This document shows, one piece after another, positions 1 to 8,934 of a stretch of DNA of 51,838 bases; position 1 is the stretch's first letter; every line of letters starts with the position of its first letter. Source of the DNA: an uncultured Clostridia bacterium. Its GTDB lineage: Bacteria; Bacillota; Clostridia; Oscillospirales; Acutalibacteraceae. The stretch lies in contig CAMLSX010000013.1 of NCBI GenBank assembly GCA_946484175.1, positions 1-51,838 of the forward strand, given 5' to 3'. The position numbers and the translations under genes are program-made. The notes under the pieces were generated by a model. That model was not told the DNA's origin. It was given only the letters and a program-made list of their open reading frames with translations, and made no database searches.

Positions 1-6
1 GGAATC

Positions 7-2640
7 TTATTCGCCGTAGTAGGCCTTCAGATACATTTCCTTGATTTCGCTCATCAGCGGATATCTCGGGTTAGCACCGGTGCACTGGTCATCGAATGCC
101 TGCTCAACCATAGCATCCAGATTGTCCAGGAAGTACTTCTCGTCTACGCCGTAATCCTTAATGGTCTTCTTCACGCCGACCTTAGCCTTCAGCTCTTCGA
201 TAGCAGCGATGAAGTTGTCCAGTTTCTCCTCGTTGGTGTTGCCCTTGATGCCCAGGAAATCAGCGCACTCGCAGTAACGCTCCAGAGTATGGGGATACTC
301 GTACTGCGGGAAGGTGCCCATCTTTCTCGGCACGGGATCCGCATTGAAGCGCATGACCAGCGTGATCAGCAGGGCGTTGGCGATACCGTGAGGCAGGTGA
401 TGGAAAGCACCCAGCTTATGAGCCATGGAGTGGCAAACACCCAGGAAGGCGTTAGCAAATGCCATACCGGCCATGGTGGAAGCGTTAGCCATCTTCTCTC
501 TGGCAACCGGATCGTTCGGGCCATTGTCGTATGCACGGGGCAGGTACTGGAAGATGGACTTCATAGCGCGCAGAGCCAGACCGTCGGTGTACTCGCTGGC
601 CATCACGGAAGCGTAAGCCTCGAGAGCATGGGTCAGGGCGTCGATACCGGAAGCGGAAGTCAGGCCCTTGGGCATGTTCATCATCAGGTCAGCGTCAACG
701 ATTGCCACGTCGGGCAGCAGCTCGTAGTCAGCCAGAGGATACTTGATGCCGGTCTTTTCGTCGGTGATAACGGCGAAGGGAGTTACCTCGGAACCGGTAC
801 CAGCGGAGGTGGGGATAGCAATGAAGTTAGCCTTCTCACCCATGTGCGGGAAGGTGTAAACTCTCTTGCGGATATCCATGAAGCGCATAGCCATATCCAG
901 GAAGTCCACCTCGGGATGCTCGTACATCACCCACATGATCTTGCCGGCGTCCATTGCGGAGCCGCCGCCCAGTGCGATGATGCAGTCGGGCTGGAATGCG
1001 TTCATAGCAGCGGTGCCTTCCAGAGCGCTCTTCAGGTTCGGGTCGGGAGCAACATCGAAGAAGGTGGTGTGCTTAATGCCCATCTCATCCAGCTTATCGG
1101 TGATGCACTTGGTGTAGCCGTTGTTGTACAGGAAGGAGTCGGTAACGATGAAGACCTTCTTCTTGTGCATTTCGGTCTTCAGTTCCTCCAGAGCTACCGG
1201 CAGGCAGCCCTTCTTGAAGTATACCTTTTCAGGTGCCTTGAACCACAGCATATTTTCTCTCCTCTCGGCGACGGTCTTGATGTTGATCAGGTGCTTCACG
1301 CCGACGTTCTCGGAAACGGAGTTGCCGCCCCAGGAACCGCAGCCCAGTGTCAGAGAGGGGTTCAGCTTGAAGTTGTACAGATCGCCGATACCGCCGTGAG
1401 AAGAAGGAGTGTTGACCAGAATACGGCAGGTCTTCATGGTCTCGCCGAACTTCTCGATCTTGGCGCGCTCGGTCACAGCGTTGCAGTACAGGGAAGAGGT
1501 GTGGCCGTAACCGCCGTCAGCAACCAGACGGCAGGCCTTTGCAACAGCGTCGTCAAAGTCCTTGGCCTTGTACATAGCCAGAACGGGAGACAGCTTCTCA
1601 TGTGCAAACTCTTCTTCCAGATCCACGCTCTCGACTTCGCCGATCAGGATCTTGGTGTCAACAGGAACCTCAACACCGGCCAGCTTGGCGATGGTGTGAG
1701 CCTTCTGGCCAACGATCTTGGCGTTCAGAGCGCCGTTGATCAGGATGGTCTTACGGACCTTCTCGGTCTCTTCAGGATTCAGGAAGTAGCAGCCGCGGTC
1801 AGCGAACTCCTTCTTCACTGCATCATAAACAGCCTCGTGAGCGATAACAGACTGCTCGGAAGCGCAGATCATGCCGTTATCGAAGGTCTTGGAGTGGATG
1901 ATGGAGTTAACAGCCATCACAACATCGGCGGTGTCGTCGATGATAGCGGGGGTGTTGCCGGCGCCAACGCCCAGAGCAGGCTTGCCGGAAGAATATGCAG
2001 CCTTTACCATGCCGGGGCCACCGGTGGCCAGGATGATGTCAGCGCTCTTCATAACTTCGTTGGTCAGTTCCAGAGAAGGAACATCGATCCATGCAATGAT
2101 GTTCTTGGGAGCACCTGCTGCAACAGCGGCGTCCAGAACAACCTTAGCAGCAGCGATGGTGCACTTCTTTGCACGGGGATGGGGGCTGATGATGATACCG
2201 TTGCGGGTCTTCAGAGAAATCAAGGTCTTGAAGATTGCGGTAGAAGTCGGGTTGGTGGTGGGGATAACAGCAGCCACAACGCCGATCGGCTCAGCAACCT
2301 TGGTTACGCCGAATGCGGAGTCATACTCCAGCACGCCGCAGGTCTTGGTATCCTTGTACTTGTTGTAGATATACTCGGCAGCGTAATGGTTCTTGGTGAT
2401 TTTGTCTTCCACAACGCCCATACCGGTCTCTTCCACAGCCATTTTAGCCAGCGGAATTCTTGCCTGGTTTGCAGCAACAGCGGCAGCAAAGAAAATCTTG
2501 TCAACCTGTTCCTGTGTGTAGGTTGAGAAAATTCTCTGAGCCTCTCTTACTTCTGCCATTTTGGCAACCAATGCATCAACATTGTCCACCAGACCGGTAG
2601 CGGTAGTCTCAGGGGTTACTACTTGCTCTTTTTTCTCCAT
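7..2640 (-). CDS. adhE: Bifunctional acetaldehyde-CoA / alcohol dehydrogenase AdhE
   Basis: The 877-residue product reduces acetyl-CoA to ethanol in two NADH-dependent steps in the cytoplasm, re-oxidising fermentation NADH. The N-terminal half is a CoA-acylating aldehyde dehydrogenase with the probable catalytic Cys259 in NGMICASEQS. The C-terminal half is an iron alcohol dehydrogenase, with GGGSAMDAGK for NAD binding and the His-rich MAHKLGAFHHLPHG for iron. Length is typical of the family. In-frame ATGs exist at 2670 and 2655, but a GGAGG lies seven to eight bases before ATG 2640, which fixes the start there. The gene is monocistronic, and its promoter carries a Rex operator. It leaves the window about six bases after its stop. 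Confidence 0.97.
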   Translation of the reverse strand: MEKKEQVVTPETTATGLVDNVDALVAKMAEVREAQRIFSTYTQEQVDKIFFAAAVAANQARIPLAKMAVEETGMGVVEDKITKNHYAAEYIYNKYKDTKTCGVLEYDSAFGVTKVAEPIGVVAAVIPTTNPTSTAIFKTLISLKTRNGIIISPHPRAKKCTIAAAKVVLDAAVAAGAPKNIIAWIDVPSLELTNEVMKSADIILATGGPGMVKAAYSSGKPALGVGAGNTPAIIDDTADVVMAVNSIIHSKTFDNGMICASEQSVIAHEAVYDAVKKEFADRGCYFLNPEETEKVRKTILINGALNAKIVGQKAHTIAKLAGVEVPVDTKILIGEVESVDLEEEFAHEKLSPVLAMYKAKDFDDAVAKACRLVADGGYGHTSSLYCNAVTERAKIEKFGETMKTCRILVNTPSSHGGIGDLYNFKLNPSLTLGCGSWGGNSVSENVGVKHLINIKTVAERRENMLWFKAPEKVYFKKGCLPVALEELKTEMHKKKVFIVTDSFLYNNGYTKCITDKLDEMGIKHTTFFDVAPDPNLKSALEGTAAMNAFQPDCIIALGGGSAMDAGKIMWVMYEHPEVDFLDMAMRFMDIRKRVYTFPHMGEKANFIAIPTSAGTGSEVTPFAVITDEKTGIKYPLADYELLPDVAIVDADLMMNMPKGLTSASGIDALTHALEAYASVMASEYTDGLALRAMKSIFQYLPRAYDNGPNDPVAREKMANASTMAGMAFANAFLGVCHSMAHKLGAFHHLPHGIANALLITLVMRFNADPVPRKMGTFPQYEYPHTLERYCECADFLGIKGNTNEEKLDNFIAAIEELKAKVGVKKTIKDYGVDEKYFLDNLDAMVEQAFDDQCTGANPRYPLMSEIKEMYLKAYYGE

Positions 2641-2696
2641 GTGCCAGTCCTCCATTTTGTAAATAAACAATTTGAAAATAGATTGCTGTCATTGAT

Positions 2697-2747
2697 TTGT
2701 TATTTTTTTAACAAGACCATTATATCAACACAGCTTTCTAAAGTCAA
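2697..2747 (-). promoter_or_regulatory. adhE promoter with Rex operator over the start site
   Basis: On the minus strand TTGACT (2747-2742) and TATAAT (2724-2719) are separated by 17 bases, a near-consensus vegetative promoter. Directly downstream, at 2714-2697, lies TTGTTATTTTTTTAACAA. It matches the Rex consensus TTGTTAAN4TTAACAA at all but one fixed position. The site covers the expected transcription start, so bound Rex should block initiation until NADH rises. Rex control of adhE is established in Firmicutes; its operation here is inferred from sequence. Confidence 0.85.
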
Positions 2748-2923
2748 CTCAGGTTTTCGACAATTTTTGTATCTTGATTTTCTTTTTTTGTATGAAGTTC
2801 ATCCAAATGGAAAAATCAATACTATTTTTCAACAAAAATCATTAAAAATATTTGTGTTTAATCACAGAAGCTTGGGAAAAGATTTTCTTTTCCCAACAAC
2901 AGTTCAGAAAACCTGTATAGGGC

Positions 2924-2950
2924 AAAAGGCAGCTGAAAAACAGCTGCCTT
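2924..2950 (-). terminator. Intrinsic terminator of the APH-fold gene
   Basis: AAGGCAGCTG (2926-2935) pairs perfectly with CAGCTGCCTT (2941-2950) across a five-base loop. In the minus direction it is followed by a short T run. It lies just past the stop at 2975. The rest of 2671-2974 holds only the adhE promoter and AT-rich sequence. Confidence 0.75.
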
Positions 2951-2974
2951 GATTCACCTGAAAGAAAATTAGAC

Positions 2975-3727
2975 TTATTCGTACTCTACCACATCGACCC
3001 ACTTCATGAGGAAGTCATGCTCTTCGGGCTTTGCATCGGGCAGATAGGCAGCAGCCACGATGGGCAGCCACTGCTGGACATATTTCTTGGAAGTCTTGGT
3101 CTTTTCGCAGAACAGGTTCAGATACTTGTCTGCGATTTCGGGGCAGCGCAGGCTCAGCAGCAGATAAGTGCGGCCTACGTCGGCACTGGCGTTACCCTGA
3201 CGGGCTGCGATCCAGTCGATTACATAAATGCCCTTTTCGTTGTAAATCACGTTTTCGGGGGTAAAGTTGCCATGGCACAGCTTGGTGTGTTTCGGCATGC
3301 TTTCCAGACGGGTCAGGAGCTCGTATTTCTTCACATCATCGATCTCTTCCAGAGAATTGATCTGACGGCTCATCTTATCCTTCAGCTTGCTCAGCTTCGG
3401 AACCTGCTTGGAGTGAATCTCCAGCTGAATATTTACGAAGTCATCGAGGTACTGATCCATATTTTCGGGATGCTCTTTCATCAAATCTGCCAGTGTCTCA
3501 CCTTCAATGAGATCCATATGGATTGCCCAGCGGCCATCAATGACAGACAGCTCATGAATTACAGGAACACGCAGGCCGGTATCTTCCACACGGGAATGGG
3601 TCAGAGCTTCGTACAGAGGATTTGTCTTGCGGACGCCCTCTTTGAAAAGCTTAATGCATGTGTCGCCGTCTCTGTAGACCTCGACCAACTCGCTGGAAGC
3701 AATGAGATTGTCTTTGCTAAATGTCAT
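2975..3727 (-). CDS. Aminoglycoside-phosphotransferase-fold protein with HGN instead of HGD
   Basis: This 250-residue protein has the APH/choline-kinase fold. It shows a short N-lobe with a VYRDGDTCIKLF strand, then CHGNFTPENVIY at about 151-162 and VIDWIAARQGNASADVGRTYLL near 169. In active family members the first motif is HGDxxxxN, and its Asp is the catalytic base. Here that residue is Asn154, while the later metal-binding Asp171 is kept. The substrate is unknown, and I would not call it an antibiotic-resistance gene. An ATG exists at 3769, but AAAGGAG eight bases before ATG 3727 sets the start. It is monocistronic. Confidence 0.8.
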   Translation of the reverse strand: MTFSKDNLIASSELVEVYRDGDTCIKLFKEGVRKTNPLYEALTHSRVEDTGLRVPVIHELSVIDGRWAIHMDLIEGETLADLMKEHPENMDQYLDDFVNIQLEIHSKQVPKLSKLKDKMSRQINSLEEIDDVKKYELLTRLESMPKHTKLCHGNFTPENVIYNEKGIYVIDWIAARQGNASADVGRTYLLLSLRCPEIADKYLNLFCEKTKTSKKYVQQWLPIVAAAYLPDAKPEEHDFLMKWVDVVEYE

Positions 3728-3813
3728 AATACGAACTCCTTTCATTGATAAAGACAGATATTTTGACAAACTTGTTGATATAAGTACCAGTGGAATAAGA
3801 AGTATCCATTCAT

Positions 3814-3841
3814 ATTATACAACTTTTCATCCTTTTGTAAA
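3814..3841 (-). promoter_or_regulatory. Probable vegetative promoter of the APH-fold gene
   Basis: On the minus strand TTTACA (3841-3836) and TATAAT (3819-3814) lie 16 bases apart, about 90 bases before the start codon at 3727. Confidence 0.6.
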
Positions 3842-3971
3842 GGGGTTTTTGTAAAAATACTGATAAATACTTCTTTTGAACAAATCGTAAGGCACATTTT
3901 TGAAACGACTGCCCGTTTTTTTGAAAGACTTTGTTTTCATGACCAAAAACCTAAAGCTGCTTTCGTGCAAA

Positions 3972-4436
3972 TCAACAGTCAACATCTTCACCATTCTGAG
4001 GATGCAGCTGTTTCACAAAACAAATGATGCGGTTTGCCTCAAAAAAACCTGCTTGCAAATGAAAATGCAGGCTGTCATCGTTGTGCAGCTCGCAGTCGCT
4101 TGCAAATTCCAGGCACCCCTGCTCTTCTGCCCAGCTTTCACAGGCAGACAGAAGCCTGCGGGCATACCCCTGCTTCCGGTATGCAGGACAGACAAAAATC
4201 CCTTCCAGATATCCCACCGGGCTGCTTTCGGTTCCTTCTGCATAGTCATTCCGCAAAGAGCACTGCGCAAAACCTGCTGTACTTCCCCCCTGCTCGCATA
4301 AGAAAAAAACTGTTTTACCGTCTTCCATCAGCCCGGGAAATTCCTCTTCCAGCTCCTTTTGTGTATGGTACGGCCAAAGCTGCACCGCCAGCGATGCCAG
4401 CATCTTGATGTCCTTCTTTTGAGCCTGAAAAATCAC
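3972..4436 (-). CDS. GNAT acetyltransferase resembling aminoglycoside 6'-N-acetyltransferase
   Basis: The 154-residue protein transfers an acetyl group from acetyl-CoA. The middle, YAEGTESSPVGYLEGIFVCP, closely follows the pattern TSPVGFLEGIYVLP that I recall from AAC(6')-I enzymes. It is followed by the CoA-binding turn YRKQGYARRLL, then EFASDCELHNDDSLHFH and GFFEANRIICFVKQL at the C-terminus, also in family register. The start is taken as GTG 4436 because GGAGG lies nine bases upstream and it gives the usual short N-terminus; an in-frame ATG at 4478 is possible. Substrate specificity cannot be read from sequence, so resistance is a possibility only. It is monocistronic, with AT-rich upstream DNA. 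Confidence 0.78.
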   Translation of the reverse strand: MIFQAQKKDIKMLASLAVQLWPYHTQKELEEEFPGLMEDGKTVFFLCEQGGSTAGFAQCSLRNDYAEGTESSPVGYLEGIFVCPAYRKQGYARRLLSACESWAEEQGCLEFASDCELHNDDSLHFHLQAGFFEANRIICFVKQLHPQNGEDVDC

Positions 4437-4564
4437 CGTGACATTCCTCCCATGCTCGTTTATAATTAAATAATACAATATTAAACTTGAAAATTCTATA
4501 TTTTTTAGTAAAGATTTTTAGTTTTTGAAATGATATGCCACGGATAACAAAAATGTTTGCATAA

Positions 4565-4948
4565 AAAAAGGAGCTGCCTTGCGGCAGCCCCTCAGGCCGT
4601 TGAAAAAGTTCTGCTTTACTGGCAAATTACACAAGCAGGTGGTTTGGAAGGGGGAACCCCAGACGTGGGTTCCCCCTCAAAACAGCCCACCGGGCTGTTT
4701 TTTCACCCCTTCCCGCGTTCGTGGAAGAAAAGCATTTCGCCCATTGCGATGGGCGACACAAAGGGGCTTTGCCCCTTTGGAAACCCCACCACCTTTTATA
4801 AAAGGTGGACGAAAATTTTACTTCACGGGGCAGCTTCTTCGATTTTGCGGCCATCTCCACGCGAACGGATTTGTGTAATTTTTCAGCCGGCTGGGTTTAT
4901 CGACAAAAACGAAGGGCTGCCTTGCGGCAGCCCCTTCTCTATTTTTGA
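4565..4948. repeat. Array of hairpins between two copies of one terminator
   Basis: No gene is visible here. The region carries perfect or near-perfect stems in close succession: GGGGGAACCC/GGGTTCCCCC (4650-4676), AACAGCCC/GGGCTGTT (4681-4699, then a T run), TCGCCCAT/ATGGGCGA (4737-4756), AAAGGGGC/GCCCCTTT (4760-4778) and a 20-bp perfect palindrome (4789-4808). Both ends carry the same stem, GCTGCC-TTGC-GGCAGC followed by CCCCT, at 4573-4592 and 4916-4935. Open reading frames through it are low-complexity products of the stems. Confidence 0.7.
4908..4936 (-). terminator. Terminator of the hom-thrB-lysC operon
   Basis: On the minus strand AAGGGGCTGCC, loop GCAA, GGCAGCCCTT is followed by CGTTTTTG. 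It lies immediately after the lysC stop at 4949. A second copy of the same stem with a longer T run lies at 4562-4592. Confidence 0.8.
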
Positions 4949-6169
4949 TTAAGCCTTCATGGCCTCTGCAAAAAACTTGTTGTGCACAGCTGTGACAGCC
5001 TTGTCGGCATCTTCAGCGGCAATCAGCACAGAAATCTTGATTTCGCTGGTGGAAATCATCTGGATGTTGATGTTGGCTTCGAACATAGCCTCGAACATCT
5101 CGGCAGCCACACCAGGATGGCTTTCCATGCCGGCGCCCACGATGGACACCTTTGCCACGTTCTCATCGTATACCACGCTGGAAGCGCCCAGAGACTCGGC
5201 ATAGGGGTTCAGCATTTCGATGGCGGCTTTCAGGTTATCCTGGCCAACGGTAAAGCTGATATCCTTGGTGCCGTTGCGGCCAACAGACTGCAAAATAATA
5301 TCCACGTTGATATTCTTGGCAGACAGCTTGGAGAAGATCTTGAATGCCAAACCGGGCTTATCCGGCACGCCGATAATCGAGATCCGTGCAATATTTTCGT
5401 CCTTTGCCACGCCGCTGATGAGCATCTTTTCCACTTTTGTTTCCTCCTTCACGATTGTACCCGGTACTCTGGAGAGGCTGGAGAGCACTTCCAGTTCAAT
5501 GTTATATTTCTTTGCCATTTCTACCGAACGGTTGTTGAGCACCTGTGCGCCCAGCGTTGCCAGCTCCAGCATTTCATCATAAGAAATAGTGGAGAGCTTC
5601 TTTGCGCCCGGAACCTTTCTGGGGTCGGCAGTAAACACGCCTTCTACATCGGTGTAAATCTGGCACAGGTCTGCATGCATCACCGCAGCAATTGCCACTG
5701 CGCTGGTGTCAGAACCGCCGCGGCCCAGTGTTGTCATATCGTCGTAACGGTTGAGTCCCTGGAAACCGGTGACCACCACAATATTCTTCTTATCCAGTTC
5801 CTTGCGGATACGGTCAGGAACCACCCGCTTGATACGGGCGTTGCCATAGGCGGAAGAAGTGACAAAACCAGCCTGCCAGCCCAGCAGTGAAACCACCGGG
5901 AAGCCCAGCTTCTCGATAGCCATTGCCAGCAGGGAGGCGGACATCTGCTCGCCTGCGGTCAGCAGCATATCCATTTCACGCTTGGAAGCGTCCGGATTGA
6001 TTTCTTTAGCCTTGGCGATCAGGTCGTCAGTGGTGTCGCCCTGTGCGGAAACCACTACAATCAGATCGTTGCCTTCTTTGTACTTGCTGGTAACAATATC
6101 GGCAACATTGAAGACCCGCTCTGCATTGGCCACAGAGGAGCCTCCGAATTTCTGTACAATCAAGCTCAT
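4949..6169 (-). CDS. lysC: Aspartate kinase
   Basis: The 406-residue enzyme phosphorylates L-aspartate, the first step towards lysine, threonine and methionine. The N-terminus IVQKFGGSSVAN is the family signature with the nucleotide-binding KFGGSSV at 6-12. TLGRGGSDTSAVA and YTDVEGVFTADPRKVP follow, and two ACT regulatory domains fill roughly 265-400. The length fits a monofunctional kinase. It is the last gene of the operon ACT protein-hom-thrB-lysC, starting 19 bases after the thrB stop. Feedback control by pathway amino acids through the ACT domains is expected from the family. The symbol follows family usage; the isoform (lysC, dapG or thrA type) is not resolved. Confidence 0.95.
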   Translation of the reverse strand: MSLIVQKFGGSSVANAERVFNVADIVTSKYKEGNDLIVVVSAQGDTTDDLIAKAKEINPDASKREMDMLLTAGEQMSASLLAMAIEKLGFPVVSLLGWQAGFVTSSAYGNARIKRVVPDRIRKELDKKNIVVVTGFQGLNRYDDMTTLGRGGSDTSAVAIAAVMHADLCQIYTDVEGVFTADPRKVPGAKKLSTISYDEMLELATLGAQVLNNRSVEMAKKYNIELEVLSSLSRVPGTIVKEETKVEKMLISGVAKDENIARISIIGVPDKPGLAFKIFSKLSAKNINVDIILQSVGRNGTKDISFTVGQDNLKAAIEMLNPYAESLGASSVVYDENVAKVSIVGAGMESHPGVAAEMFEAMFEANINIQMISTSEIKISVLIAAEDADKAVTAVHNKFFAEAMKA

Positions 6170-6188
6170 ATCTTCTTTCCCTCACTCT

Positions 6189-7085
6189 CTACTCAATCAC
6201 GATCCGTGCGCCTTCGGAATCAGCGCGAAGGATCTCCGTCTGCCATCCGGTAATTCCCTTTTCTTCCAGATGCGCTGCGGCCTGACGGATGAAGTCATCC
6301 GCATGCCCGGCATCCACAAAGGCAATGATGGTGGGGCCGGCGCCGCTGACATACGTACCCAGAGAACCCAGCTCATACGTCATGCGGAACACCTGATCAT
6401 AATGGTCGATCAGGCCGCTGCGGTACGGCTGATGCAGGCGATCCTGCACGGCCACACGCAGATTCCCCAGGTTCCCGGAGAACAGCGAAGCGGTCATCAG
6501 AGCAGAACGGGACAGATTGTACACCGCGTCTGCGCGGGAATAGTTCTCGGGCAGGACAGAACGGGCTTTTTCTGTCTTCAGCTCAAACGGCGGGACCAGA
6601 ACAGCAAAACGGATTTTATCGGAAACGGGCACGCTGACGCTATACACCCGTTTGCCTTCAATAGCAGAAGTCACCAGACCGCCGGCAATGGCGGGAGAGG
6701 TGTTGTCGGGATGGCCTTCGATCTGTGCTGCCAGATTGATGAGATCCTCCTGAGAGAGGGGGTTGCCCAGCATCCGGTTTGCGCCCAGAATTCCGGCTAC
6801 GATACAGGCAGAGCTGCTTCCCAGGCCGCGTGCCATGGGAATGTTATTTTCCTGAAGAATCTTCAGGCCGGGCAGCTTGTGGCCGCAGCTCTCGTACAGA
6901 TAATTGGCGGCCCAGAAAATCAGGTTGGAGGTATCGGTGGGGATTTTGGTGTTGTCTTTGGAAGAAATTTCTACAGAGTCCCACTCTTCCATCCAAACGT
7001 GATTGTATTTATTCAATGCAATTCCCAGTGCGTCAAAACCGGAGCCCAGGTTGGCGCTGGTTGCAGGTACATCAATACGTATCAT
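6189..7085 (-). CDS. thrB: Homoserine kinase
   Basis: The 298-residue GHMP-family kinase phosphorylates homoserine with ATP. The N-terminal VPATSANLGSGFDALGIALN and the ATP-binding loop ARGLGSSSA (85-93) are diagnostic. The C-terminal GTYVSGAGPTIIAF is the third GHMP motif. Length is normal. It sits between hom and lysC in one operon, 41 bases after hom. Threonine synthase is not in the window, so it must be elsewhere. Confidence 0.96.
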   Translation of the reverse strand: MIRIDVPATSANLGSGFDALGIALNKYNHVWMEEWDSVEISSKDNTKIPTDTSNLIFWAANYLYESCGHKLPGLKILQENNIPMARGLGSSSACIVAGILGANRMLGNPLSQEDLINLAAQIEGHPDNTSPAIAGGLVTSAIEGKRVYSVSVPVSDKIRFAVLVPPFELKTEKARSVLPENYSRADAVYNLSRSALMTASLFSGNLGNLRVAVQDRLHQPYRSGLIDHYDQVFRMTYELGSLGTYVSGAGPTIIAFVDAGHADDFIRQAAAHLEEKGITGWQTEILRADSEGARIVIE

Positions 7086-7126
7086 TTCCTATCAACATCC
7101 TATTCTCAGTGATTTGGAATGGTTCC

Positions 7127-8371
7127 TTACAGGTCGGCTACGCGCACGGTGGTTTCCACCTTGACGCCCATCTTGGAGAGCTGTTCCAGCTTCTCGCGGA
7201 TGTCTTTTTCCTTCATTTCCTTTGTCACAAAGGCCAGCTCATTGCGCGGAGCATCTTTTCTGGAAAGCTGCTGCACACCGCCAAACAGGGCGTCGGCAGT
7301 CCCCAGCGCCACCGAAGCGTTTTCTGCGGTAGCACGTACATACATCGGCAGCACGTCCTCCAGATAGTCTTCGACATAATCGGGGGAACCATCCTCCCAG
7401 AAGAGGTATTTACGCGCCTTGATATGTTTCACACAGTCGATGATATCTGCGACCACGGCGCTCGCAGTGGGCAGCTTACCCGCGCCCTTGCCGTAGAACA
7501 CCACGTCGCCGGTGGCATCGCCGCGCACCAGAATGCCGTTGAACACATCATCCACATTAGCCAGCTGGCTTTCGCGGTCGATGAACATCGGGCAGCAGAT
7601 AATCTGAATCTTGCCGCTTTCCAGCATCTTCACACGGCCAATCAGCTTGATGACGCCGCCCCAGCTCTCTGCATATTCTACATCGGCCAGCGTCAGGTTT
7701 TCAATACCCTCGGTATGTACCTGCTCGGGATAAACATGGCGGCCGAATGCCAGAGAAGCCAGAATACAAATCTTTCGGCAGGCGTCGTGGCCTTCAATAT
7801 CCGCTGCGGGATTGCGCTCGGCATATCCCAGCTTCTGGGCCAGTGCCAGTGCATCGTCAAAGGTCATCTGCTCGCGAATCATCTTGGTGAGGATGAAGTT
7901 CGTTGTGCCGTTGAGGATACCTGCAATGCCGATCACGTCGTTGGCTGCCAGACACTGGCTGATCGGGCGGATAATCGGGATACCGCCGCCCACGCTGGCT
8001 TCAAACAGGAAATTCAGGTTGTTTTTCTGCGCAATCGCCAGCAGCTCGGCACCCTTGGCCGCCACCAGCTCTTTATTGGAAGTGACCACGCTCTTGCCGT
8101 TTTCCAGACAGGCTTTTACATACTCAAAAGCAGGATGCAGGCCGCCCATCACTTCTGCAACGATTTGAACCTCCGGGTCATTCAGGATGATATCAAAATC
8201 TTTGACAAACCGGTCAGCAAAAGGACTGTCCGGGAAGTCGCGCAGATCGAGAATATATTTAATCCGAATTTCTTCTTTGGCGCGTCTGGCAATACTGTCA
8301 ACATGCACACGTAGGACTTCGCCTACGCCGGAACCAACCACACCGTAACCCATAATTGCAATTTTTACCAT
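7127..8371 (-). CDS. hom: Homoserine dehydrogenase
   Basis: The 414-residue enzyme reduces aspartate semialdehyde to homoserine. An N-terminal Rossmann fold begins VKIAIMGYGVVGSG. It is followed by ILNGTTNFILTKM, the catalytic-domain signature near residue 170, and AERNPAADIEGHDA. The last 80 residues form an ACT domain, as in the long Gram-positive form. Two adjacent ATGs exist (8374 and 8371); the second has better spacing from AGAGG and is used here. It follows the ACT protein by about 80 bases. Confidence 0.96.
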   Translation of the reverse strand: MVKIAIMGYGVVGSGVGEVLRVHVDSIARRAKEEIRIKYILDLRDFPDSPFADRFVKDFDIILNDPEVQIVAEVMGGLHPAFEYVKACLENGKSVVTSNKELVAAKGAELLAIAQKNNLNFLFEASVGGGIPIIRPISQCLAANDVIGIAGILNGTTNFILTKMIREQMTFDDALALAQKLGYAERNPAADIEGHDACRKICILASLAFGRHVYPEQVHTEGIENLTLADVEYAESWGGVIKLIGRVKMLESGKIQIICCPMFIDRESQLANVDDVFNGILVRGDATGDVVFYGKGAGKLPTASAVVADIIDCVKHIKARKYLFWEDGSPDYVEDYLEDVLPMYVRATAENASVALGTADALFGGVQQLSRKDAPRNELAFVTKEMKEKDIREKLEQLSKMGVKVETTVRVADL

Positions 8372-8454
8372 CATTCACACCTCTTTTGATATTCGCTTCT
8401 CCAACAGGGATATCCGGAAGGCCCGCATTTGTTTTTATGCAAAAGCCGGGCGCA

Positions 8455-8895
8455 TTATTTGTCCGAAATACTGTCGATACTCAAAACTCCGTCCACCTGC
8501 TTCAGCTGTTCCAGCAATTCCTCCACCGAAGAATCCATGTGGTCCACCCGGGCCGATATGGAAACCAGCGCTCTGCCGTTCACCGGGATGTTCTGGTTAA
8601 TGGTCAGAATATTGGCTCCCTTCGCATAAATTGCCGAAATCAAAGACATCAGAACACCGGGGCGATCCAGCAATACTGCCTGCACGGTGAGCATATGGCT
8701 GCTCAGCTTGCGGTTATAAGGATACACCGCATCCTTATATTTGTAAAATACGCTGCGGGAGATGCCGGCCATACGCACTGCCTCAGATGTGCTGGAGGCC
8801 TCCCCATTCAGAAGAAACTGCTTGGCTTGCAGGACTTTTGTAAAGACTTCCGGCAAAGCATCCTGCTCTACCAGAAGGTACGTTGCGTTTCTCAT
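8455..8895 (-). CDS. ACT-domain regulatory protein, PheB family
   Basis: The 146-residue protein begins NATYLLVEQDALPEVFTKVLQAKQFL. A short helix-turn-helix-like stretch follows (TSEAVRMAGISRSVFYKYKD, about 37-56). The C-terminal ACT domain is LTVQAVLLDRPGVLMSLISAIYAKGANILTINQNI. This is the UPF0735/PheB family, often found just before hom in Firmicutes. It probably senses an amino acid, but no reaction is known. It is the first gene of the hom-thrB-lysC operon. Confidence 0.88.
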   Translation of the reverse strand: MRNATYLLVEQDALPEVFTKVLQAKQFLLNGEASSTSEAVRMAGISRSVFYKYKDAVYPYNRKLSSHMLTVQAVLLDRPGVLMSLISAIYAKGANILTINQNIPVNGRALVSISARVDHMDSSVEELLEQLKQVDGVLSIDSISDK

Positions 8896-8934
8896 TGTTC
8901 ACCACCTGAATACGATTGTGTTTCAGCAAGGAAC

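Noticed and set aside
289-2526. A 745-codon open frame on the plus strand opposite adhE
   Set aside because: Its translation has no domain pattern and is biased as expected for the antisense of a high-GC gene; adhE on the minus strand is certain.
7-2640. adhE as a truncated gene at the window edge
   Set aside because: The stop codon is inside the window and the length is complete for the family.
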